From: Deltaproteobacteria bacterium
Lineage (GTDB): Bacteria > Myxococcota_A > JAADFL01
NCBI GenBank assembly: GCA_013152945.1
Contig: JAADFL010000066.1
Location: 1 to 64,000, forward strand
Length of the DNA: 64,000 nt
Direction: 5' to 3'
Every line of letters starts with the position of its first letter. Positions within the stretch are counted from its first letter, which is position 1. Below are positions 16,509 through 23,375 of this stretch, one piece after another. The translations under genes were made by a program, and so were the position numbers. Below the pieces are notes generated by a model. It ran no database searches, was not told where the DNA came from, and saw only the letters and a list, made by a program, of their open reading frames with translations.

Positions 16509-17780
16509 ATGGCAAATTTCCGTTATAGAGACTACATCTATGACTGGAACAGCGCCACCAAGGTAGCTCCTCTGACCAACAAGAAGATCGAGCTGCACGA
16601 CGAGACCTTGAGGGACGGCATCCAGAGCCCATCCGTGGTGGACCCGCCGGTGGAACAAAAGATCGAACTTCTTCATCTCATGGAAGACCTGGCCATCGAT
16701 ACACTTGACGTGGGGATCCCAGGGGCCGGGCCGTGGCAATACAATGATTCATTAATATTATGCAAGGAAATTTCAAAGAGCTCTTTGCATATAAAACCTA
16801 CTTGTGCAGCCAGGACCGTGAAGAGTGATATCGAGAAGATAATCGAGGTCTCACAGCAGGCAGGCATACCGGTCGAGGTAATGGCATTCATCGGTTCCAG
16901 CCCGATACGGCAGTACGCGGAAGAATGGGATTTGGACGGAATGTTGAAGGCCACTGAAATGGCTGTAAGGCTCGGGGTGGAAAACAATCTTCCCGTGACA
17001 TATGTTACCGAGGATACGACCAGGTCCAGGCCGGAAACCCTGGACAGGCTGTTCAGGCGCGCTGTCGAAGCAGGCGCGAGCAGACTGTGCCTTTGTGATA
17101 CGGTAGGGCACGCGACTCCGGACGGCATAAGGAACCTGGTGCATTTCACCCAGGCTATTTTGGCCGGTATGGGCGCACATCACATCAAGATCGATTGGCA
17201 CGGCCACAACGACAGGGCCCTGGGCGTTATTAACAGCCTGTATGCCATCGAGTTCGGTTGCGACCGTGTGCATGCCACGGCGCTCGGTATCGGAGAGAGG
17301 GTGGGTAATGCGGCAATGGAGTTGATACTTGCAAATCTCAAATTATTGAACGAAATCCACCGTGACCTGTCCCAGCTACAGAATTATTGTAAAAAGGCTT
17401 CCGAGATACTTCATTTTCCTATCAGCATAGACTATCCGCTTGCAGGCAGGGACGCATTCAGAACCGGTACGGGCGTGCACGCGGCGGCGATTATCAAGGC
17501 ACTGAAAAAAGGGGATACCTACATGGCCGATCGCATCTATTCCGGGGTTCCTGCTGGAATGTTCGGCAGGGAACAGGGAATAGAGATCGGCCCCATGAGC
17601 GGCGAATCCAATGTAATCTACTGGTTGGACAAAAGGGGGATAGAACAGGATCGGGGGCTTGTCACGGCCATTCTCGATAAAGCGAAAGAGGCGGACAAGA
17701 TACTTTCCGAGGAGGAGATTTACAGGATTGTCGACGGGTTCGGGGCTGTTTCCGATAAGGACGGGCAAGGGGAAAGTTAG
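16509..17780 (+). CDS. 2-isopropylmalate/homocitrate synthase-family enzyme lacking the allosteric domain
   Basis: Acyl-CoA: 2-oxo-acid condensing enzyme of the DRE-TIM metallolyase family (2-isopropylmalate, homocitrate or citramalate synthase). Signature residues are HDETLRDG near the N-terminus (residues about 30-37), the metal-binding HGHND near 236, and GIGERVGNAA near 260. At 423 residues it has a TIM barrel plus short subdomains but no room for the C-terminal ~130-residue leucine-feedback domain of classical LeuA (~510-560 aa). That length is typical of homocitrate synthases and regulatory-domain-free LeuA. GGAGATGAGAA precedes the ATG. As the last gene of the leuBCD-type run it would supply the pathway substrate. 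Function is assigned at family level only. Confidence 0.83.
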   Translation: MANFRYRDYIYDWNSATKVAPLTNKKIELHDETLRDGIQSPSVVDPPVEQKIELLHLMEDLAIDTLDVGIPGAGPWQYNDSLILCKEISKSSLHIKPTCAARTVKSDIEKIIEVSQQAGIPVEVMAFIGSSPIRQYAEEWDLDGMLKATEMAVRLGVENNLPVTYVTEDTTRSRPETLDRLFRRAVEAGASRLCLCDTVGHATPDGIRNLVHFTQAILAGMGAHHIKIDWHGHNDRALGVINSLYAIEFGCDRVHATALGIGERVGNAAMELILANLKLLNEIHRDLSQLQNYCKKASEILHFPISIDYPLAGRDAFRTGTGVHAAAIIKALKKGDTYMADRIYSGVPAGMFGREQGIEIGPMSGESNVIYWLDKRGIEQDRGLVTAILDKAKEADKILSEEEIYRIVDGFGAVSDKDGQGES

Positions 17781-18090
17781 GGCCGTTGCCTGCTGACAAG
17801 GAAGTATGAAAACGTTAACATATTCCTGTAAGAGATTTTGGCATTTTACTGAAATTTGCAGGCGGAACAACGTAAAACGAACATAAAACGAACGTGAAAC
17901 AAGAAAAGTTTTCAGAAGATCGACGAAACAGGCTGAACAGGGCTATATTTGATTCAATCTTGATTCCTGGATGGGAACACGGAGTTTCAAGATGATTGTA
18001 ATGAAGTCCGGCGGCTCCGGGCACGCTGTTATTTGTATTCCAGGGACCTTCGAGAACTTGCAAAGGGGAGAATCCTGAACCTGTCACGGC
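17781..18090. other. convergent intergenic region with 11-bp tandem repeats
   Basis: 310 bp separate two convergent stop codons. The only structure seen is a run of three 11-bp direct repeats (17871-17903: CGTAAAACGAA, CATAAAACGAA, CGTGAAACAAG), spaced at one helical turn. No hairpin terminator and no credible coding frame were found. Confidence 0.5.
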
Positions 18091-19980
18091 TCACTTGACC
18101 AGGAAGCGTTGCTCCTCGCAGATTTTCTCTGCAATCTTGTCCTTTGCAACAGCGCTGTCGAACGGGTAGAACCAGTCCAGTTTTTCCAGGGCCGCCTTGT
18201 ACACGTTCCATTTTTCCTGGTCGCCCCCTGAAAGGTCGGCCAGCAGCTTGGATGCAATATTCGTGATCTTCAGGGCTGTTTCATATACAAAGGTCTCAGC
18301 CATCAGCTTGGAAAGCCAAGCCTTTTCCTCGCCTTCTCTTGCAATGATTTTCTTTGCCCTCATGACCGCTGAATCCATGGCGTACAACTCGGCCAGCATG
18401 TCCGCCACCGGCTCCAGCACGAATTCACCCGGGCCGAACATGGAATGCTTGTTGAGCAGGACTTGGGCCTTTTCCATGAGCGCATTTTGTATGGTATACA
18501 GGATCGTATCCCTGCAAAGCTCCACGGTTTTGGATTCCCTTGCAAGGGGGCCGTCATAGTCCGGCATTTCAGGCAGCTTGCCTTCTTTAACGGCCTCCAG
18601 GACCTTCATGGCGGCATCCGAGAATCCTATGTTCCCGGTCATGTTTCGTTTTATCAACTCGCCGGGCAGGAGGATCCTGTTGATCTCGTTCGTACCTTCG
18701 AAAATCCTGTTGATCCTGCAATCCCGGTAAGCGCGGCATTGCATGTATTCTTCGATGAATCCGTAACCGCCGAGTATCTGCACCGACTCGTCTGCTGCAA
18801 AACCCAGGGCTTCGGATCCCCAGAATTTCATTATTGACGATTCTATGGAGAACTCGGACAAGACTTTTCCCGCCTGTTTCGTGAAATCAGGCGCCGAGTG
18901 ATCCAGGGCTTCGATTGAGTTGTCGATGAGTCCGGCCGTCCTGTAAGTCATGGAGTCGAGGGCGAATGTCTTGCATGCAATGTCGGCGAATTTCTTGCGA
19001 ATCATTCCAAGAGTACTTATCGGTACGCCGAATTGCTTTCGCTCGTTTGCGTATTGCGTGGTGTCTTGAATCAGGTCCTTGCAACCTCCGAGGCTTGCAA
19101 CCCCCAGCTTGAAACGCCCGATATCAAGTATGCCGAGAGCGCTCTTGTGTCCTTTACCGATTTCTCCGAGCACGTTTTCAACCGGAACTTTTACGTCTTC
19201 AAGTACCAGTGTCCTGGTTGAAGATCCCCTGATTCCCATCTTGTTTTCTTCCGCGCCGGTCGACAGGCCGGGAAAGGATCTCTCCACTATGAATGCAGTG
19301 AACTTCTCCCCGTCCACCTTGGCGTACACTACGAACACGTCGGCAAAGCCTGCATTGGTGATGAACTGCTTTTCACCGTTCAACACGTAATACTTGCCGT
19401 CTTCGGACAAGACGGCCTTGGTCTTGGCTGAAAGCGCGTCCGAGCCGTAACCGGTTTCCGTCAGGGCGTAAGCGGCTATCCATTCACCCGTGGCCAGCTT
19501 GGGCAAGTACTTGGCCTTTTGTTCTTCATTGCCGAAATACACGATCGGCAGGGTGCCTATCCCCGAATGCGCCAGCATTGTGGCCGCAAATGAGGGATGG
19601 CGGCTCAATTTTTCGCTTACCACCATGCTGGCGGTTACGCCCTTGTCCAGTCCGCCGTACTCCTCTGGTATTTCGACCATGAGCAGGCCTGCCTCGCCAG
19701 CCTTTTTCATCAAGTCGATGTTGGTAGGTATTTTCTTGTCGACCTTGTCAATGCCTTTCAGAGGGAGGCCGTACTTTTCACGCATTTCATCGGTTACTTC
19801 TATTTCGATGTGACCTTCGAGATCTTCGTCGAACGGCGTGACCTCCTTTTCCACGAAATCAGCGGCAGACTGGGCGAACATGAGAGTCTCTTCGTCAAAA
19901 TCTTCTGCGCTGAAGATATCCTCCATACAGGCCGGGTTGACCAGCCATGACATTCCTTTCGATACTTTTTCATCACTCAT
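18091..19980 (-). CDS. acyl-CoA dehydrogenase, long-chain (VLCAD/ACAD9-like) type
   Basis: FAD-dependent flavoenzyme introducing the trans-2 double bond in fatty acyl-CoA during beta-oxidation. The 629-residue length with a ~170-residue C-terminal extension after the standard ACAD fold matches the VLCAD/ACAD9-like group rather than the ~380-residue short-chain enzymes. Seen: the AYALTETGYGSDA flavin segment, the YVLNGEKQFITNA strand, RKQFGVPIS, the QILGGYGFIEEY helix and RIFEGTNEINR, whose Glu is the expected catalytic base. AGGAGG sits 8 nt before the ATG. It stands alone, with no thiolase, hydratase or ETF gene adjacent, so substrate chain length is inferred from family only. Confidence 0.9.
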   Translation of the reverse strand: MSDEKVSKGMSWLVNPACMEDIFSAEDFDEETLMFAQSAADFVEKEVTPFDEDLEGHIEIEVTDEMREKYGLPLKGIDKVDKKIPTNIDLMKKAGEAGLLMVEIPEEYGGLDKGVTASMVVSEKLSRHPSFAATMLAHSGIGTLPIVYFGNEEQKAKYLPKLATGEWIAAYALTETGYGSDALSAKTKAVLSEDGKYYVLNGEKQFITNAGFADVFVVYAKVDGEKFTAFIVERSFPGLSTGAEENKMGIRGSSTRTLVLEDVKVPVENVLGEIGKGHKSALGILDIGRFKLGVASLGGCKDLIQDTTQYANERKQFGVPISTLGMIRKKFADIACKTFALDSMTYRTAGLIDNSIEALDHSAPDFTKQAGKVLSEFSIESSIMKFWGSEALGFAADESVQILGGYGFIEEYMQCRAYRDCRINRIFEGTNEINRILLPGELIKRNMTGNIGFSDAAMKVLEAVKEGKLPEMPDYDGPLARESKTVELCRDTILYTIQNALMEKAQVLLNKHSMFGPGEFVLEPVADMLAELYAMDSAVMRAKKIIAREGEEKAWLSKLMAETFVYETALKITNIASKLLADLSGGDQEKWNVYKAALEKLDWFYPFDSAVAKDKIAEKICEEQRFLVK

Positions 19981-20202
19981 GGTTTATCCTCCTTGTTTTC
20001 CTCACTTTGCTTTTTTGCCATTATATCAATAATTACAATTCGATAGTTATGGCTATATGGCATATTGATTATGTTGTGTCGGTAATGGCACATTGCGTCG
20101 AACATCGGCCGGCACACTAGCACAGGGTGTCCCGGTCTACAAGAAAAAAATGCCGCATTGCGGCAAGATATAATTTTCGCATGGCTTTCCAGGAACAACG
20201 GC

Positions 20203-20249
20203 GCGTTCCCCATCCCGCGTTCCCCACCCATCCCGCGTTCCCCACCCAG
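20203..20249. repeat. short C-rich tandem repeat
   Basis: GCGTTCCCCACCCATCCC occurs about two and a half times in tandem (period ~18 bp, first unit shortened). It directly adjoins the conserved end of the dispersed repeat that follows; the other copy of that repeat near 48.26 kb also runs into a G/C tandem of different sequence. Confidence 0.6.
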
Positions 20250-20376
20250 GTTGATTTTCAAGGTGCCCAAAATATGCTGTTATTTCATGAAGTAGGGGCG
20301 GTTAGCGAACCGCCTATGCGAGATCCAATCCCAATAATTTGTATTTTTGTCTCCTGGACCAGGCCGGCTTTCCACC
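20240..20376 (-). repeat. dispersed repeat, copy A
   Basis: Read on the minus strand this 137-nt segment shares three blocks with 48101-48260: GGTGGAAAGC then CCTGGTCCAG and ACAAA(A)TACAAATT at one end, CTTCATGAAAT in the middle, and TGAAAATCAACCTGGGTGGG at the other end. Blocks keep order and orientation; spacers differ in length. The opposite strand encodes PNNLYF-LLDQ--FPP in both copies. No transposase is associated. Confidence 0.7.
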
Positions 20377-20394
20377 GCCCTCACCCCCTTTTAT

Positions 20395-20423
20395 CCCCCT
20401 CTCCCGCAGAGCGGGCGAGGGGG
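20395..20423. repeat. long imperfect inverted repeat (MITE- or REP-like hairpin)
   Basis: CCCCCTC-T-CCCGC / GCGGG-C-GAGGGGG forms a 13-bp stem with one mismatch and an AGA loop. C-rich hairpins of this type are common as dispersed intergenic elements. It stands between the dispersed repeat and the antitoxin promoter and could also shield the operon from upstream transcription. Confidence 0.55.
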
Positions 20424-20470
20424 ATTGTTTGGTACCAACAATTCGGCTATCACAGGCAATCACACCATGG

Positions 20471-20499
20471 TTGACAAAGTTGTCAAATATTCTTATCAT
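20471..20499 (+). promoter_or_regulatory. sigma-70-type promoter with overlapping palindromic operator for the RES toxin-antitoxin operon
   Basis: TTGACA (20471-20476), exactly 17 nt, then TATCAT (20494-20499): a full consensus -35 and five of six -10 bases. The -35 is embedded in a perfect inverted repeat TTGACAA-AG-TTGTCAA (20471-20486). An HTH antitoxin binding there would block RNA polymerase, the usual autoregulation of toxin-antitoxin operons. AGGAGG at about 20531 precedes the TTG start. Confidence 0.7.
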
Positions 20500-20544
20500 C
20501 AGTATTGAAATTACAGGCATCCAGCCCTTGAGGAGGAAGGTGAG

Positions 20545-21237
20545 TTGGGATCCAATCTTGATTATTCACCGGACAGCTTGAATTATCACGCTCCACAACA
20601 GGAACTGCTGGACATATTCCGGCGAACCCTGGGGTCTACAAAGGGGCCCAGGGTTGCAATCATGACACGGGCACTCAGGGCTTTCGATGAAATGGTGAGT
20701 TCCATGAATGCCAGGGCTATGGAACAAGCCCTGGATGAACGTTCCGATATGGCAACGGTCATGCACGTGTTGATGAAGTATACGGCTAGGGATATCAGGC
20801 TAGGAAAAAAGGAGCCCCAGAACGGTCGTGAAAAGAAAGCGGAGGAGACTCTTGCTCTTCTGCGGGGAGTCAAGTCCGCCAGGAAGATGCTGAATGAAAA
20901 AGGAAAGGCCCTGGCTACGAGCGAGGCGGCGGAATTGCTCCAAGTTAGCCGTCAGGCGGTCAACAAGGCGCGCAACAAGGGCCATCTCTTGGGAGTGCGG
21001 ATCGGGAACAGGTTCTTATTTCCTGCATGGCAATTCACCGGAACAGGCAATGTATTACCCGGCCTTGTCGAGGTGCTGCAGGCTTTGGGTGATATCGATC
21101 CCTGGATGAAACTCAGGTTTTTTCTGCGCGGTAACAAGCGCCTGAAGGGGGCCACTGCGCTCGATTACTTGCTCAAGGGGCGGAAGCAGGAAGTGTTGGA
21201 CGCTGCCAGGCTTGAGGCGGGACATGGGGCGTTCTAG
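20545..21237 (+). CDS. Xre/MbcA/ParS-like antitoxin with helix-turn-helix
   Basis: A 230-residue predicted antitoxin and autorepressor. Three parts can be seen: an N-terminal helical region (1-115) of unknown type, a helix-turn-helix (about 123-146; ATSEAAELLQVSRQAVNKA) followed by a short wing, and a C-terminal domain (about 169-225) resembling the DUF2384 toxin-binding fold with the DPWMKLRFFLRG and TALDYLLKG pattern. It is longer than most Xre antitoxins (~150 aa) because of the N-terminal extension. Start is TTG behind AGGAGG. It overlaps the RES toxin gene by 14 bp, with antitoxin first, as is standard. Confidence is helped mainly by the certain RES partner. Confidence 0.78.
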   Translation: MGSNLDYSPDSLNYHAPQQELLDIFRRTLGSTKGPRVAIMTRALRAFDEMVSSMNARAMEQALDERSDMATVMHVLMKYTARDIRLGKKEPQNGREKKAEETLALLRGVKSARKMLNEKGKALATSEAAELLQVSRQAVNKARNKGHLLGVRIGNRFLFPAWQFTGTGNVLPGLVEVLQALGDIDPWMKLRFFLRGNKRLKGATALDYLLKGRKQEVLDAARLEAGHGAF

Positions 21238-21835
21238 GATACGGGTTTCTCCCGGTCCGCACCCGAAACCACGGGTGGAATTCTTCAAACATCATCTGCC
21301 GATAGTGGATTGTACCAAGGAATGGTTTACACTTCAGCCAACAAAGGCGCACTGGCCGTTTTTTTCCAGGAATCAGATTTCTCGTTTCGATGATCCACAG
21401 CGTCGATATGGCACTTTCTATGTCGGTGAGGATATATTCTGTTGTTTTGTCGAGGTTTATGGCAGAGAAGCCGGAACCAACATAGTAACCGAGACCGAGT
21501 TGAACAGCAGGGATCTATTTGTCGTGCGGCCTACTGAACCCATCAGGTTGGTAAATCTCTCTACAGGATACGGCATGAAAAGAGTGGGCGTGGATAATCG
21601 CCTGTGTACAGGTGATTACGAGGTGGCACAACATTGGTCACGCGCTTTTTACGAACACCGGCAGCAACCGGATGGTCTTCGGTACCGTTCACGTTACGAT
21701 CCATCCAGGGTTTGTGCGGTTGTCTTTGACCGTGCAAGGGCCAAGCTGGAAGTGAAAAATTTGGGGAAATTGATTGACAATGAACTACTTTTCGATGTTC
21801 TGAATTACTATGAGTACGGCTTGATAAAGTACTAG
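21224..21835 (+). CDS. RES-domain toxin (NAD+-degrading)
   Basis: RES toxins degrade cellular NAD+ (phosphorolysis or hydrolysis) and stop growth when the antitoxin is lost. The 203-residue protein shows the family's invariant residues in context: Arg54 in SRFDDP, Tyr66 in TFYVGED, Glu77 in CCFVEV, and Ser156 in GLRYRSRYD. The frame could start at TTG 21212, but ATG 21224 follows GAGGCGG at good spacing and begins the protein sensibly. It is the second gene of a two-gene operon with a 14-bp overlap, so its translation depends on the antitoxin message. All active-site residues are intact, so the toxin is probably functional. Confidence 0.88.
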   Translation: MGRSRIRVSPGPHPKPRVEFFKHHLPIVDCTKEWFTLQPTKAHWPFFSRNQISRFDDPQRRYGTFYVGEDIFCCFVEVYGREAGTNIVTETELNSRDLFVVRPTEPIRLVNLSTGYGMKRVGVDNRLCTGDYEVAQHWSRAFYEHRQQPDGLRYRSRYDPSRVCAVVFDRARAKLEVKNLGKLIDNELLFDVLNYYEYGLIKY

Positions 21836-21889
21836 GCTTGGTTGTTTTTTGCAGTATGAAAATGTGCAATAGGAATGCAGGAGAGAAAA

Positions 21890-22969
21890 ATGAACCTAGA
21901 GAGTACTATCGAGTTGGCGCGGTTTCACAGCCCGCTCAAGAACGGGGCCATCGATGAGCAGAGCATGGAGATCAGAACCGATCCCTTGCTCGGACACAAG
22001 GCTGTTTTCAATCCCGGTCTGGAAGACAAGGTGGAAATCCTGTTTCCAAGGACGGACGAGAAATATCTTGTCGAACGTTCCGAGGCCACGAAAAAGTCCT
22101 GCTTCCTTTGTAATGGAAGGTGGCGGACGGCTGCGCCGAGGTACGAAGACTCTTTGGTTCCGGGCGGCAGGATTCAAAAGGGCAGGGCAGTGCTTTTCCC
22201 GAACTTGTTTCCTCTTTCATCTATTCATGCCGTGGTAATGCTGGGAGATGAGCACTTCAGGAGGTTGAACCAATTCGAGCCGTCACTGCTTGGAGATGGT
22301 TTCAAGGTTGCACTTGAACTTGTCAAAAGGTGCGAAAAGGTCATGCCCGGAATAAAATATTTCACCATAAACGCCAATTACATGCCGCCTGCCGGTGCAA
22401 GCGTGATGCATCCCCACCTCCAACTGCTCGGCTCTACGCTTCCGGGAACACATCACCAAAAACTCTTGTCACGATCCAGGGCATGGTTCGAAAGGGAAAA
22501 GGCGTGCTATTTTCGTGAATTGGTGGAACAGGAAGAACAGGGCCCGAGAATGATTGCAAGACAGGGTTCCGGTTGCTGGCTCGCAGCCTATGCACCCTTG
22601 GGAGGACACGAGATCCAGTGCATCTGGCCGGAAAAGGCGAGTTTTCTCGATTTTGAAGATCGCGACGTGGACGACCTGGCTTGCGGCTTGTCGGCCATGC
22701 TGTCCACATATCATGATCTTGGACTTTCAACGTTCAATTTTTCCATGTTCGGAGCGCGTACAAATTCAGAGGGCAGGGATAAGGGGGGTAACAGTGAAAG
22801 CGATTACTTTAAATGTATGTTGAGACTTGTCAACAGGCAGAACATGGTGCCGGACCACAGGACGGATGATTATTTTTTCCAGAAGTTGCTGGAGAACGAG
22901 ATAATTTTAAGAAAACCCGGGGAATTGGCAGGACTGGCAAGGGAACATTTCAAGGATGCAATGGGGTGA
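21890..22969 (+). CDS. galactose-1-phosphate uridylyltransferase-like (GalT/HIT superfamily) protein
   Basis: A 359-residue nucleotidyl transferase of the HIT superfamily. The active site HPHLQ (His174, His176, Gln178) fits the GalT HPHxQ motif, with His176 as the nucleotidylated residue. An N-terminal CFLC pair near residue 71-74 could bind zinc as in GalT. The C-terminal half (STFNFSMFGAR) also fits a duplicated HIT fold. AGGAGAG lies 6 nt before ATG 21890, preferred over ATG 21875. GalT, ADP-glucose phosphorylase and related enzymes share this fold, and overall sequence is not close to textbook GalT, so the sugar is uncertain. Its stop overlaps the start region of the next gene. Confidence 0.72.
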   Translation: MNLESTIELARFHSPLKNGAIDEQSMEIRTDPLLGHKAVFNPGLEDKVEILFPRTDEKYLVERSEATKKSCFLCNGRWRTAAPRYEDSLVPGGRIQKGRAVLFPNLFPLSSIHAVVMLGDEHFRRLNQFEPSLLGDGFKVALELVKRCEKVMPGIKYFTINANYMPPAGASVMHPHLQLLGSTLPGTHHQKLLSRSRAWFEREKACYFRELVEQEEQGPRMIARQGSGCWLAAYAPLGGHEIQCIWPEKASFLDFEDRDVDDLACGLSAMLSTYHDLGLSTFNFSMFGARTNSEGRDKGGNSESDYFKCMLRLVNRQNMVPDHRTDDYFFQKLLENEIILRKPGELAGLAREHFKDAMG

Positions 22970-22974
22970 GAAGG

Positions 22975-23349
22975 ATGAAATGTCATGAAATTTCTTTAAA
23001 GATAAAGGCATGGGTCGAATGCCGTGGGTTTGCGCTCATCGGTTCGGGCCGTGGCGCATTACTCGATGCGATAGAAGAACATGGCTCGATCTCTGCTGCG
23101 GCAAAGAGTCTCGGCCTTTCATACGCAACCGCATGGCATAGACTCGATTCCATGAACAAGGCGATGGGAGCTCCCCTTGTGGAGCCAAGGTCGGGAGGCA
23201 AGGGCGGTGGTGGAACGAATCTTACCGAACGCGGGAGGGCCGTAATCAAGGCATTTGGGTTTATGCAGGAAAGAATCGAGGAATTCAGAATGGAAACAGA
23301 AAAGGGAATAAAGGCTATTATCGCCGACCGCAACGATCAACACGAGTAA
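22975..23349 (+). CDS. ModE-type winged-helix regulator (N-terminal domain only)
   Basis: A 124-residue DNA-binding protein matching the N-terminal LysR-like winged helix of ModE: LLDAIEEHGSISAAAKSLGLSYATAWHRLDSMN is the helix-turn-helix area (about residues 24-56), followed by the PLVEPRSGGKGGGGT wing. The C-terminal molybdate-binding MOP domains of full ModE are absent; such short forms are widespread and usually cannot bind molybdate themselves. GTG 22966 would add three residues; ATG 22975 is chosen. It sits 5 bp past the GalT-like gene. No modABC genes lie nearby, so the regulon is unknown. Confidence 0.82.
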   Translation: MKCHEISLKIKAWVECRGFALIGSGRGALLDAIEEHGSISAAAKSLGLSYATAWHRLDSMNKAMGAPLVEPRSGGKGGGGTNLTERGRAVIKAFGFMQERIEEFRMETEKGIKAIIADRNDQHE

Positions 23350-23375
23350 AAAAAAAAGAAAAAGGAGACGGACCC

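Larger units (their letters stand above)
19981..20544. other. repeat-rich intergenic region upstream of the toxin-antitoxin pair
   Basis: 564 bp without a supported gene. It contains, in order: an 18-bp-period C-rich tandem (20203-20249), one copy of a dispersed repeat shared with 48.1-48.26 kb, an embedded GCGGTTCGCTAACCGCC-type hairpin, a long inverted repeat (20395-20423), a near-palindrome centred on GGTACC (20424-20442), and the antitoxin promoter. Short open frames here are repeat-derived. Confidence 0.6.

Noticed and set aside
13546-17780. Alpha-aminoadipate lysine pathway linking this operon to the ALDH7-type gene
   Set aside because: No LysW/LysX/LysZ-type genes or aminoadipate reductase in the window, and ALDH7 works in breakdown. 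Kept only as an open substrate question.
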